64,000 nucleotides of DNA from NCBI GenBank assembly GCA_050633645.1, contig JBOEGX010000001.1:186001-250000 (forward strand). Direction: 5' to 3'. Origin of the DNA: UBA1672 sp050633645 (GTDB lineage: Bacteria; Pseudomonadota; Alphaproteobacteria; Micavibrionales; Micavibrionaceae). The notes under the pieces are model-generated. The model did no database searches. It saw nothing but the letters and a program-made list of their open reading frames with translations, and was not told where the DNA came from. The position numbers and the translations under genes were made by a program. Position 1 is the stretch's first letter. Every line of letters starts with the position of its first letter. Positions 24,736 to 33,409 of this stretch are shown here, one piece after another.

Positions 24736-25777
24736 AGCTTTGAAGAATAAGACAGATGTTGCGGAAGTTTTCCGTAAAAAAATGTTGGATTGGTATGACC
24801 TAAACAGGCGAGTTTTGCCTTGGCGGGCGCTATCGGGGGGTACGCCAGATCCTTATCATGTTTGGTTGTCTGAAGTTATGTTACAGCAAACAACGGTGCG
24901 GGCGGTCATCCCTTATTTTCTGAAGTTCATTAAACGATGGCCTGATGTTCATGCTTTGGCTGCTGCTGATAATGATGATGTTATGGCGGCGTGGGCGGGG
25001 CTTGGCTATTATGCGCGGGCGAGAAATCTTCATAAATGTGCGAAGGTCGTTTCTGGTGAATTTGGAGGAGTGTTTCCTGATGAAATTGATGCGTTGCGCG
25101 CTTTGCCAGGGATTGGGGATTATACGAGTGCAGCAATTTTGTCCATTGCCTTTGACAAGTCCTCTGTTGTGATAGATGGAAATGTGGATCGCGTTATGGC
25201 GCGTTATCACGCCGTTGAGACGCCGTTTCCTGCGGGGAAGAAAGATGTTAAAGAATTGGCCGATTTTTATGCGGGTGGATTTACGGATCGCCCTGCAGAT
25301 TACGCGCAAAGCCTTATGGATTTGGGGGCGGGAGTGTGCACCCCTAAATCTCCTGGCTGTTCCTCTTGCCCTTTGAATGATGGTTGCAAGGCATTTGGGA
25401 GGGGGGAGGATTATCCGAAAAAAGCGCCTAAAAAAGTTAAGCCTCATAAATATGGGTATGTGTATTGGATTACGAATGACTGTGGGGACGTACTTGTTCA
25501 AAGACGATCTGGTACTGGCATGTTGGGCGGTATGCTCGGACTACCAACAAGTGATTGGCTTGAAGATCAGTCGCAATTAAAGCACTTGGACTTTCAAAAT
25601 ATTAGAGTGTTGCCTGATTCTGTTCGTCATGTGTTTACACATTTTTCATTGGAGCTACAGTTGTTTTATGGGAATGTTGATAGTATTGATTGTAGCTCGT
25701 ATTTTTTTTGTACGCCTGACGATTTTTTTGGTGATGAATTTCCAACTTTATTTAAAAAATCAATAAGACTGTTTTAA
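24719..25777 (+). CDS. mutY: A/G-specific adenine glycosylase MutY
   Basis: The 352-residue glycosylase removes adenine opposite 8-oxoguanine. The catalytic glutamate is in SEVMLQQTTV. A helix-hairpin-helix (LPGIGDYTSAAIL) leads to the catalytic aspartate in IDGNVDRVMARY. A [4Fe-4S] loop has the spacing C-x6-C-x2-C-x5-C (CTPKSPGCSSCPLNDGC). The C-terminal Nudix-like domain recognises 8-oxoG (VFTHFSLEL). Start candidates are ATG 24719, TTG 24740 and ATG 24782. The first overlaps the divergent dciA start and none has a strong ribosome binding site. The frame is open further upstream, but that part is antisense to dciA. Confidence 0.93.
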   Translation: MVLSSTALKNKTDVAEVFRKKMLDWYDLNRRVLPWRALSGGTPDPYHVWLSEVMLQQTTVRAVIPYFLKFIKRWPDVHALAAADNDDVMAAWAGLGYYARARNLHKCAKVVSGEFGGVFPDEIDALRALPGIGDYTSAAILSIAFDKSSVVIDGNVDRVMARYHAVETPFPAGKKDVKELADFYAGGFTDRPADYAQSLMDLGAGVCTPKSPGCSSCPLNDGCKAFGRGEDYPKKAPKKVKPHKYGYVYWITNDCGDVLVQRRSGTGMLGGMLGLPTSDWLEDQSQLKHLDFQNIRVLPDSVRHVFTHFSLELQLFYGNVDSIDCSSYFFCTPDDFFGDEFPTLFKKSIRLF

Positions 25778-25827
25778 ATTCTTTGAATAATTTGTTATCA
25801 TTATGTGCGTTAGTTGATTGGATTTTT

Positions 25828-26817
25828 ATGCTTAAAAATAAATTGAATATACTGAATTTGTTATTGGTTGCAGGTGTGTCTTTACTGTTTTCTTTTGCTT
25901 GGCCTTCTTATGCAAATGTTGAAGATTATATTGTTGGTTATGAGGATAAATTCTTATCTTCTGACGATGGGCCTGGCGCCAAAGTTATTGGTGAGTTTGG
26001 CGACGCAGTCTCTAATGTTAATGTATATGAAACACCGACGAATCAAGCTCTGTCATTGTTATACTGGGCTGTGGGATTGTATAAATTTGAAGATGACAAG
26101 GCAGTGGATCTTTTTGCCAGCATTAATGAGTGTGCTATTTATAAGGAATATTACACTGATGAATTTGAGTGGAGCAAAATTAGGGTCGCTACGCGTAAGT
26201 ACCTTGAAAATAATAGCGCCGATTTTCCTACGAGATTTGAGTTTGCTATACCCATTAAGTTAAAGGAATATGATTTGCGTAAAGAGATGTTCTCTTTGGC
26301 GGAGGGGTATGAAATTATATCAGTGAGGCGTTTTGAGGTTTATTCGACTGATTATAAAGATAAGCTTTGTATAATAACTCAGAGATTTAGTGAGACATAT
26401 CCGCGTGTTGTGGTTTTGGAGTTCAGCCGACCATTTACATTAACGGGCATTCCCATGAAGCCAGATGTTGCCAATGATTATGTGAAAAGACGTTATGCTA
26501 TGGCTTTGAAGGCTTATAATGTCAGCGATTCTCCGCCCATGAGTATGGTTTACAAATACAGAGATGCCATTTTGAATCTTAAGGTTAAAATTTTCACTAA
26601 TGGCAAATTATTAGGGACAAACTCACGTGATTTACAAGCCGTGCAAATGCTTGGTATTCTTGAGGGGTTTGATGTGTATGAGGACACTACAAAAGAAAAT
26701 TTAATGTTTTCACAGAATTATATTACGACGAAAGACCGTAATAAACTTTATATGGGGCTTCAGGAGCAATATGAGATTTTAAAAGAGAAATCAAAAGGGG
26801 CGGGGGTTTTGCATTAG
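25828..26817 (+). CDS. Secreted protein of unknown function
   Basis: From ATG 25828 the product has 329 residues. A signal peptide (LLLVAGVSLLFSFAWPSYA, cleavage before NVED) is followed by a mixed alpha/beta soluble region with no membrane helix or motif I recognise. A TTG at 25783 would add residues in front of the signal peptide and is less likely. The coding sequence looks more AT-rich than mutY. It ends by overlapping the convergent folB stop by 4 bp. No function is proposed. Confidence 0.75.
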   Translation: MLKNKLNILNLLLVAGVSLLFSFAWPSYANVEDYIVGYEDKFLSSDDGPGAKVIGEFGDAVSNVNVYETPTNQALSLLYWAVGLYKFEDDKAVDLFASINECAIYKEYYTDEFEWSKIRVATRKYLENNSADFPTRFEFAIPIKLKEYDLRKEMFSLAEGYEIISVRRFEVYSTDYKDKLCIITQRFSETYPRVVVLEFSRPFTLTGIPMKPDVANDYVKRRYAMALKAYNVSDSPPMSMVYKYRDAILNLKVKIFTNGKLLGTNSRDLQAVQMLGILEGFDVYEDTTKENLMFSQNYITTKDRNKLYMGLQEQYEILKEKSKGAGVLH

Positions 26818-27179
26818 TGTGCTAAATTTTTTCTTGCTAACTTAATTCCTACGCTTTCGGTATTTTTTATAATGTCTGGCTTTTTGATTATTAGTTCGGT
26901 GTGGAGGATTTTGTCATCTGACAAGCATTTTGTGTATATGTCTTCTGCTAGTGTCTCTAATAAATCATAATGTTGTGATTGGCACAGATTTTCAATATTT
27001 GTGCATATTGTTTCGTAGGACACAACATCATTAATATTTTGCGGCGATTGGCTGTTTTTCACCGTAATCTCTAAATCAAAAATAACGCGTTGTTTTTTGT
27101 CTTTTTCAAAATCATATATCCCCGCGCTCATCTCTATGGTGAGGCCATTGATAAGAATTTTGCTATATTCTTCTTCCAT
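26814..27179 (-). CDS. folB: Dihydroneopterin aldolase FolB
   Basis: The 121-residue protein matches FolB of folate synthesis: ILINGLTIEMSAGIYDFEK, FDLEITVK, the DVVSYETICTNIENL block and the catalytic-region LLETLAEDI. The final KKPDIIKNTESVGIKLAR is typical. It lies 3 bp after ccrM, so the two may be co-transcribed. The rest of the folate pathway is not in the window. Confidence 0.88.
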   Translation of the reverse strand: MEEEYSKILINGLTIEMSAGIYDFEKDKKQRVIFDLEITVKNSQSPQNINDVVSYETICTNIENLCQSQHYDLLETLAEDIYTKCLSDDKILHTELIIKKPDIIKNTESVGIKLARKNLAH

Positions 27180-27182
27180 GTC

Positions 27183-28289
27183 TTAGGCGCTTCCGATGTT
27201 TTCGGATCTTATTTGTTCACGCAGATTATCGATAGGAAGTTTTTTCTTTCCATCCATATAATGCCAATATGTCCAGCCATTACATGATGGTGCATTTTGT
27301 AGAGCCGCTCCCACCTTGTGAATAGAACCACGGGTTTGATCGATGCGGTTTTGCACCATGATAGAGCCATCGGCGTGTACTGTTGCTTTGTGGCGCTGTT
27401 TTGAATCGGTTAAGACTGCGCCAGGTTTTAGCAACCCGCGTTCAATTAATGTCCCGAAGGGAATTCTTGGTTGTTCGCGTTTTGGTTTGTTCTCAACAAG
27501 GTTTGGTTTAAGTGGATCGATTGCATCAATACGATCTTGTGCGTATGCCGCATAAGTTTGGTCGCGTTCTAAACCTATGAATTTGCGACCAAGTTTTTTT
27601 GCCACTGCGCCTGTTGTTCCTGTGCCGAAGAATGGGTCAAGCACAACATCGTCTTTGCGTGTTGAGGCCATAAGAACGCGATGTAGCAAGCTTTCTGGTT
27701 TTTGTGTTGGGTGTGCCTTTTTGCCTCCTGCATCCTTAAGGCGTTCGCTGCCCGTGCAAAGTGGTAAGTACCAGTCGCTCCGCATTTGCAGGTCTTCGTT
27801 TAGTGATTTCATTGCGTCGTAGTTAAAATAATATTTTGATTTTTCTGATTTTGATGCCCAAATCATTGTTTCATGGGCATTTGTAAAGCGTCGCCCACGG
27901 AAGTTTGGCATTGGGTTTGACTTGCGCCAAATAATGTCGTTCAAAACCCAAAACCCCATATCTTGTAAGATATAGCCAAGGCGGAAAATATTGTGGTAGC
28001 TGCCGATTACCCAGATTGAGCCATCGGGCTTTAGTGTGTCACGCGCTGCGCCGAGCCATTCACGCGTAAAATTATCATAAGCCTTGAGGCTGTCGAATTT
28101 GTCCCATTCATTATTAACTGCGTCAACTTTTGAATTATTGGGGCGGTGTAAATCTCCACCAAGTTGAAGGTTATATGGCGGGTCGGCAAAAATACAATCA
28201 ACTGACTCTTTCGGTAATGACTTCATATTTTGAACGCAGTCACCAATGATTATACGGTCTGTGGATAATGTATTTTTTTGACTCGACAT
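27183..28289 (-). CDS. ccrM: Cell-cycle DNA adenine methyltransferase CcrM (GANTC)
   Basis: The 368-residue beta-class N6-adenine methyltransferase has DPPY at residues 36-39 and a SAM-binding DPFFGTGTTGAVA further on. It also has the long C-terminal DNA-recognition extension typical of CcrM (LIERGLLKPGAVL, ending in NGWTYWHYMDG). CcrM methylates GANTC at the end of replication and controls cell-cycle genes in alphaproteobacteria. It lies next to rnhB, as in Caulobacter-type genomes. The ATG follows AAAGGA. The promoter region is packed with its own target sites. Confidence 0.96.
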   Translation of the reverse strand: MSSQKNTLSTDRIIIGDCVQNMKSLPKESVDCIFADPPYNLQLGGDLHRPNNSKVDAVNNEWDKFDSLKAYDNFTREWLGAARDTLKPDGSIWVIGSYHNIFRLGYILQDMGFWVLNDIIWRKSNPMPNFRGRRFTNAHETMIWASKSEKSKYYFNYDAMKSLNEDLQMRSDWYLPLCTGSERLKDAGGKKAHPTQKPESLLHRVLMASTRKDDVVLDPFFGTGTTGAVAKKLGRKFIGLERDQTYAAYAQDRIDAIDPLKPNLVENKPKREQPRIPFGTLIERGLLKPGAVLTDSKQRHKATVHADGSIMVQNRIDQTRGSIHKVGAALQNAPSCNGWTYWHYMDGKKKLPIDNLREQIRSENIGSA

Positions 28290-28387
28290 TTCGAAATCCT
28301 TTTGATTATTGAAGTCGAATCATGAGTCATTTGGGACTCCGGGTCAAGAAAAAAATATAAATTTTTTTTGATTCCCATAACTGAGTC
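28280..28387 (-). promoter_or_regulatory. ccrM promoter with a GANTC cluster
   Basis: On the minus strand TTGACC (28347-28342) and CATGAT (28324-28319) form a promoter with a 17-bp spacer. GANTC sites occur at 28280, 28317, 28324, 28335, 28370 and 28383 (first base, + strand). Three of these (28317, 28324, 28335) lie in the spacer or overlap the -10. In Caulobacter, ccrM transcription depends on the methylation state of GANTC sites in its promoter region, so this arrangement points to methylation-gated autoregulation. Confidence 0.65.
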
Positions 28388-28407
28388 AATGCTTTAGGTG
28401 GTGGCTT

Positions 28408-29028
28408 TTATGCAGATAGTTTTATTGAATCTAGAACGGCGCGCACAGGGGCAAATGATTTGCGGTGATGGGGAGTGGTGCCATGAGTGAGGAGAGCTTC
28501 GCGGTGTTGTTGCGTGGGGTATCCCGCATTTTTTGCCCATCCATAATGCGGAAATTTTTTGTCTAAATCCTGCATTATTCGGTCACGATGAACTTTTGCA
28601 ATGATTGATGCGGCGGCTATGCTTACAGATTTCGAATCTCCCTTAACAATGGTTTGCGCGGGGCAGGGAAGGTCTTTGGGCGTTTTATTTCCGTCTATTA
28701 ATGCGTAATCTATATGCGGCAGTTTTTCACAGGCGTTTTTCATGGCTTTTAATGATGCCTGCAAGATATTAATGTCGTCTATTTCTTGCGGCGTTATTTT
28801 GGCGATGGCATAGGGAAAATGCGTTGCAATTTCATCGTATAGGTATTCCCGTTTTTTTAAGGATAGCTTTTTGCTATCGGTGATCATGGCTATGAAATCA
28901 AGCTTGCGTTTATTATGGGGGATAATCACGGCGGCGGCCACGACTGGCCCTGCGAGCGGGCCTCTGCCGACCTCATCTACGCCGCAAATGATTCCTTCAT
29001 GCTGATCCTCGTATGAAAAATCAGGCAT
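28408..29028 (-). CDS. rnhB: Ribonuclease HII
   Basis: The 206-residue RNase HII cleaves RNA in RNA-DNA hybrids and excises misincorporated ribonucleotides. The first catalytic pair D18-E19 is in ICGVDEVGRGPLAGPV. The other acidic residues are in DSKKLSLKKRE and DYALIDGNKTP. SVSIAAASIIAKVHRDR is a family hallmark. It lies 4 bp after pepN and upstream of the ccrM promoter. Confidence 0.96.
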   Translation of the reverse strand: MPDFSYEDQHEGIICGVDEVGRGPLAGPVVAAAVIIPHNKRKLDFIAMITDSKKLSLKKREYLYDEIATHFPYAIAKITPQEIDDINILQASLKAMKNACEKLPHIDYALIDGNKTPKDLPCPAQTIVKGDSKSVSIAAASIIAKVHRDRIMQDLDKKFPHYGWAKNAGYPTQQHREALLTHGTTPHHRKSFAPVRAVLDSIKLSA

Positions 29029-29032
29029 AGAT

Positions 29033-31621
29033 TCAGCCTTTCAGGCTTTTGCTGGCGATTTCAAATATGTCAGGGGCGATGTCCTTTATTTCTAAAATTT
29101 CGCTTAATGCGGCTTGCATTTTTTCCTGACGATCGGGGGTGAAGCGCCTCCATTCGCGTAATGGTGTTAGAAGACGCGCGCCGATTTGCGGGTTTATCGT
29201 GTTCAGCTCTGTAATGCCGTCTTTTAAGAAAGCATAGCCTGATCCGTCTTCTTGGTGAAAAAGTACGGGGTTATTCATTGCGAATGCAGAATAGAGCGAG
29301 CGCACACGATTTGGATTTTTAATGTTGAAATCTGCGTGGTTTCTTAATGCCTTAATATGCGTGAGGGCACCTGGCAATGTTGATGTGGACTGCATGGAAA
29401 ACCATTTATCAATGACGAGCGGGTATTCCTTGAATCGGGTATAGAAATCCTTAAATGCGGCGGTGCTTTCGGGGTTTTTATTAGATGCGAGGGTTGCAAG
29501 AGCAGCGACACGATCTGTCATATTATCGGCATCATTATAATGCGTGCTTGCCATTTTAGCGCAGCCGGTTCCGTGTGTTGCAGTAAGAAGGCTTAGGCAT
29601 GTATTACGGAGACTACGCCTTGCAACGGCGTTTGCATCAATCGCGAATGGAGAATCAGACTCGTTTAGTTTGTAAATTTTTTCAAGCGTTGCCTTATGTG
29701 TTCGTTTAATTGCCGCGAGGATTTTTTCACGTGTTTTGAATAGTACGCTTGGATCGGCGGGGTTATAATGTTGGATCAATGTTGGGATATCGGGCAAGCT
29801 CATCATGCGAGAGAGCAGGGCCTTATCATGGTTTTCGTCTAATGCGGAATTTATAAGTTCCCCATAGGCATTCAGAAAGCTTTCGGGGATATCCGCATTA
29901 TTTTCCACCATGTTTTTGATGATCAGGTGATAATATCGTTGCCCTGCCTCCCAACGGTTGAATCCGTCACGGTCATGCAGCATGAGGTGTTTTAGCGCCG
30001 TATCATCTAGGCTAATATTTAGCTTTACGGGCGCCGAAAAATTCCTTAGGACCGATGGTGTCGGCTCTGAGGCTACATTGGGAATATTAAATTCTTGAAT
30101 TTTTTCATTTAGGATAAGCGTTTGAGTTTCGGTTATATCTTTGCCATGCTCATCTAAAAGGCCGATGGATAAGGGGATAACCATTGGTTTTTTATCTTTT
30201 TGACCTGTGGTGTCAGGAATGATTTGGGATAATGTGATTTTGTAATTGTTTGAGGCATTATCATATTCCCCTTTAAAGGTGAGTTCGGGCGTGCCTGCTT
30301 GCGAATACCAAAGGCGGAATTGTGACATGTCGTAACCTGTTGCATCCTCCATGGCTTGGACGAAATCATCACATGTTACGGCTTGGCCATCATGGCGGGC
30401 AAAGTACAAATCTGTGCCTTTGCGGTAGTTTTCTGTGCCTAGTAATGTACGCATCATCCGAATGACTTCTGCGCCTTTTTCATACACTGTCATGGTATAG
30501 AAGTTATTGATTTCAATATAGTTATCGGGGCGGATGGGGTGCGAAAGGGGGGACGCATCTTCCGAAAACTGGAACCTGCGTAAGTGATTGACGTCATCAA
30601 TGCGCTGCACATCACGGGAATGGGTGTCGGCGGAGAATTCCTGATCGCGGAAAACAGTCAGGCCTTCTTTGAGAGATAATTGGAACCAATCACGGCAGGT
30701 CACGCGGTTTCCGCTCCAGTTGTGGAAGTATTCATGTGCGATAACACTTTCAACGCGCATGAAGTCTTGATCTGTGGCGGTGTCCTGATGCGCGAGAACA
30801 AGAGCGGTGTTGAAAATATTGAGTGATTTATTTTCCATCGCGCCCATGTTAAAGTCACTAACCGCGACAATGTTAAACAGGTCGAGGTCATATTCCAATC
30901 CGTAAACCTCTTCATCCCATTTCATAGATCGTTTCAGGCTGTCCATTGCGTGGGCGCATTGCCCCTCATCCCCTGGGCGGACATATATGTATAAATCTAC
31001 TTCGTTGCCTGATTTGGTGGTGAATGTGTCATGTATATGGGTGAGGTCGCCGGCCACCAAAGCGAAGAGATAGCAAGGCTTTGGATGCGGGTCTTCCCAG
31101 ATTGTAAAGTGCCGATCAGCGCCAGATTCGCCGCCATCAATACGGTTTCCGTTTGATAAAAGGACGGGGAATTTCTTATCGGCCTCAATTCGAACAGTGT
31201 ATATTGTCATGACATCCGGGCGGTCGGGGAAATATGTAATGCGGCGGAAACCCTCGGCTTCGCATTGAGTGCAGTAATTCCCACCAGACATATAAAGCCC
31301 CTCTAGCCTTGTGTTTTTATCGGGGTAAATCTTTGTGATGATCTCAAGCTCGAACTCATCAGGGGTGTTTTTCACGGTGAGAGAGGAGTCGTTCTTTTCA
31401 AAATCCGTATGCTCTTTGCCATCGATTTTGAGGGATTGCAGATCTAAATCCTCACCAAAAAGAAATAGATCAGCACCCTTTTCCAAGCGTTTATAGACAG
31501 ATTTTACCGTTATAATCGAAAATTCCGATTGTAAATCGAAATTAGCATCGATTTTTTCGATACTAAAAGGAAAGGGCTTATAATCTTTGAGGTAAATTGT
31601 TTTTGGTAAGTCTGTACGCAT
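29033..31621 (-). CDS. pepN: Aminopeptidase N (M1 family)
   Basis: The 862-residue zinc aminopeptidase has GAMEN at residues 260-264, the zinc motif HEYFH at 296-300 and the third ligand E319, almost the same numbering as E. coli PepN. A long alpha-helical C-terminal domain completes the usual four-domain layout. ATG 31621 has a GAGGA ribosome binding site and matches the conserved N-terminus. The open frame extends 21 codons further but lacks support. It diverges from a GNAT gene across 38 bp. Confidence 0.95.
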   Translation of the reverse strand: MRTDLPKTIYLKDYKPFPFSIEKIDANFDLQSEFSIITVKSVYKRLEKGADLFLFGEDLDLQSLKIDGKEHTDFEKNDSSLTVKNTPDEFELEIITKIYPDKNTRLEGLYMSGGNYCTQCEAEGFRRITYFPDRPDVMTIYTVRIEADKKFPVLLSNGNRIDGGESGADRHFTIWEDPHPKPCYLFALVAGDLTHIHDTFTTKSGNEVDLYIYVRPGDEGQCAHAMDSLKRSMKWDEEVYGLEYDLDLFNIVAVSDFNMGAMENKSLNIFNTALVLAHQDTATDQDFMRVESVIAHEYFHNWSGNRVTCRDWFQLSLKEGLTVFRDQEFSADTHSRDVQRIDDVNHLRRFQFSEDASPLSHPIRPDNYIEINNFYTMTVYEKGAEVIRMMRTLLGTENYRKGTDLYFARHDGQAVTCDDFVQAMEDATGYDMSQFRLWYSQAGTPELTFKGEYDNASNNYKITLSQIIPDTTGQKDKKPMVIPLSIGLLDEHGKDITETQTLILNEKIQEFNIPNVASEPTPSVLRNFSAPVKLNISLDDTALKHLMLHDRDGFNRWEAGQRYYHLIIKNMVENNADIPESFLNAYGELINSALDENHDKALLSRMMSLPDIPTLIQHYNPADPSVLFKTREKILAAIKRTHKATLEKIYKLNESDSPFAIDANAVARRSLRNTCLSLLTATHGTGCAKMASTHYNDADNMTDRVAALATLASNKNPESTAAFKDFYTRFKEYPLVIDKWFSMQSTSTLPGALTHIKALRNHADFNIKNPNRVRSLYSAFAMNNPVLFHQEDGSGYAFLKDGITELNTINPQIGARLLTPLREWRRFTPDRQEKMQAALSEILEIKDIAPDIFEIASKSLKG

Positions 31622-31659
31622 GTTTTGACATCCTCGATTCGGGTGAGTAGATATAATGG

Positions 31660-32211
31660 ATGAAAACACCGATTTTGAAAACACCTCGATTGATTTTGCG
31701 TCCGATTACTATTGATGATGCGCCAGAGGTTCAGAAAAATTTTAATAACTGGAATATTATTAAGTATGTTACAGCGCCTTGGCCATACCCAGATGATGGT
31801 GCTCGGACACAAATTCAAGACGTTTTATCAGAGGTGCAAAAAGGAAATCAATTAAGTTGGGTCATTATTTTAAAAAGCACAAAAGAATTTATAGGGCGTA
31901 TCGATTATTGTCGCCTTGCTGAAAAAAATCCTAAGCGAGGGTTTTGGTTGGCGGAGCCCTTTCAGGGAAAAGGGTTCATGACCGAAGCGGTGTGCATCAC
32001 GCAAGATTATATGTTTAATCAATGTGGTCTTGAAAAAATTACGGTCCGCAACCTAAAGGGAAATGTAAGCTCTCGGCGTGTAAAAGAAAAAACGGGGGCT
32101 CGCTTTATAGGTAACAAAACAGAAATTGTTCGCGGAAAAGAATTCAAGTGTGATGTGTGGGAGGTTACAAAAGAAAGTTGGGAAGAGGCGAAGGGGAGGC
32201 TGTCATTCTGA
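31660..32211 (+). CDS. GNAT-family N-acetyltransferase (RimJ/RimL-like)
   Basis: The 183-residue protein shows the RimJ-type layout. The N-terminus has TPRLILRPITIDDA, a central strand reads FIGRIDYCRL, and the acetyl-CoA loop is FQGKGFMTEAV. Two late blocks follow: KITVRNLKGNVSSRRVKEKTG and an ending rich in Glu and Lys. The acceptor substrate is unknown. Its stop codon lies inside the hairpin repeat at 32201-32257, so the last residues are encoded by the repeat or its edge. A related gene often lies between rpmA and obgE in alphaproteobacteria. Confidence 0.88.
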   Translation: MKTPILKTPRLILRPITIDDAPEVQKNFNNWNIIKYVTAPWPYPDDGARTQIQDVLSEVQKGNQLSWVIILKSTKEFIGRIDYCRLAEKNPKRGFWLAEPFQGKGFMTEAVCITQDYMFNQCGLEKITVRNLKGNVSSRRVKEKTGARFIGNKTEIVRGKEFKCDVWEVTKESWEEAKGRLSF

Positions 32212-32257
32212 GGTGTAGCCGAAGAATCTGAGGTCCTTCACTACGTTCAGGATGACA
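32201..32257. repeat. Hairpin repeat element between GNAT and proB
   Basis: The 57-bp element has terminal inverted repeats TGTCATTCTGA (32201-32211) and TCAGGATGACA (32247-32257), matching at 10 of 11 positions. Internal complementary segments (GTAG with CTAC, GAAGAA with TCCTTC) suggest a long imperfect hairpin. The pattern GTCATCCTGA...GTGAAGGA...CTCAGATTCTTCGG resembles a dispersed intergenic repeat that I recall from several bacterial genomes. The left arm supplies the GNAT stop codon and the right end abuts the proB stop. It may serve as a bidirectional terminator. Confidence 0.6.
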
Positions 32258-33409
32258 TTAGTTTTCAAGAACCATATCATTGCGATGGATAAGCTCATCA
32301 CGGCCGATATATCCAAGGATATCAGCAATTTTATCGCTGGCTTTGCCTATAATTTTAAGGGCATCATTGGCGTTATATGCCGCCAGCCCCATACCGAGCT
32401 TTATGCCGTGCTGATCTTTAATGATAACGGGGTCACCACGGCGGAAATCGCCTGAGACCGAAATAACGCCGATTGGGAGTAGGCTTCTCCCTGATTTTAG
32501 GGCGGTTACGGCGCCATCATCAAGCATGATAACGCCTTTGGGGCTCATATGGGATTGAATCCAAATTTTGCGAGCATTGGCATCGCTTTTTTGTGCTACG
32601 AACAGCGTTGATTTTTTATCGTTGTTTTCTTCGCAAAGATTTGCGAGGGAATGTTTCAGGCGGCCATCGCACATCATTAAATGAATGCCCGCCTTATTGG
32701 CGCTTATTGCCGCTTCTATTTTGCTTTTCATACCGCCAGTGCTTAACCCTGCAACTGCGTCACCGGCCATTTTCACATGCTCTTGCGTAATTGCTTCAAC
32801 CAATGGGATATGCACGGCATTGTCGTTTTTATCAGGGTTGTCCGTATATAAGCCATCGGCGGTAGAGAGCAAGACCACGCTATCGGCCATTATCATTTGC
32901 GCGACGCGCACGGCCAAGCGGTCATTATCGCCGAAGCGGATTTCACCTGTTGAAACGGTGTCGTTTTCATTAATGATTGGAATAATGTCGTTATCTAATA
33001 ATGTTGTCAGGGTTTCGCGTGCATTTAAATTCATGCGGCGGTTTTCCGTTTCGCCCATGGTTAAAAGGACTTGAGCGGCAGTAATTCCAATTTTTTCGAA
33101 TGCTTTAAAATATCCGTTGAACATATGATATTGCCCGACAGAGGAGGCGGCCTGTTTTTTTGCCAATGGGATTGATGAGGGTGGAATATTTGCGGGGATG
33201 CCAAGAGCTTTGCGCCCTAAGGCTACGCCGCCTGATGACACAATAACGACACGCTTTCCTTGTTTTTTTAATGACTGGACATCTTGTGCCAAGGCGTTAA
33301 GCCAGCTTTGATTTATATCCTCTATTCCTTGCCCACGAATTAGAACCGAGCCAATCTTTATGATGATGAGCTCTGAGTTTTCGATAATGCTTTGCGGCGT
33401 TAATGGCAT
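32258..33409 (-). CDS. proB: Glutamate 5-kinase ProB
   Basis: The 383-residue kinase makes the first intermediate of proline synthesis. The amino-acid kinase domain starts LIIIKIGSVLI, with the SSGGVALGRKALG and INENDTVSTGEIRFGDND blocks. A C-terminal PUA domain follows (about residues 280-370, including SLLPIGVISVSGDFRRGD). Its start overlaps obgE by 10 bp. proA is 17 kb away. Confidence 0.95.
   Translation of the reverse strand: MPLTPQSIIENSELIIIKIGSVLIRGQGIEDINQSWLNALAQDVQSLKKQGKRVVIVSSGGVALGRKALGIPANIPPSSIPLAKKQAASSVGQYHMFNGYFKAFEKIGITAAQVLLTMGETENRRMNLNARETLTTLLDNDIIPIINENDTVSTGEIRFGDNDRLAVRVAQMIMADSVVLLSTADGLYTDNPDKNDNAVHIPLVEAITQEHVKMAGDAVAGLSTGGMKSKIEAAISANKAGIHLMMCDGRLKHSLANLCEENNDKKSTLFVAQKSDANARKIWIQSHMSPKGVIMLDDGAVTALKSGRSLLPIGVISVSGDFRRGDPVIIKDQHGIKLGMGLAAYNANDALKIIGKASDKIADILGYIGRDELIHRNDMVLEN

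Noticed and set aside
24881..25501. 206-codon open frame antisense to mutY
   Set aside because: mutY has all catalytic and cluster motifs on the plus strand; the antisense translation is basic, low in structure and has no recognisable motif.
31625..31657. TTGACA and TATAAT before the GNAT gene as its promoter
   Set aside because: The spacer is 21 bp and the -10 would place the transcript start downstream of the ATG.
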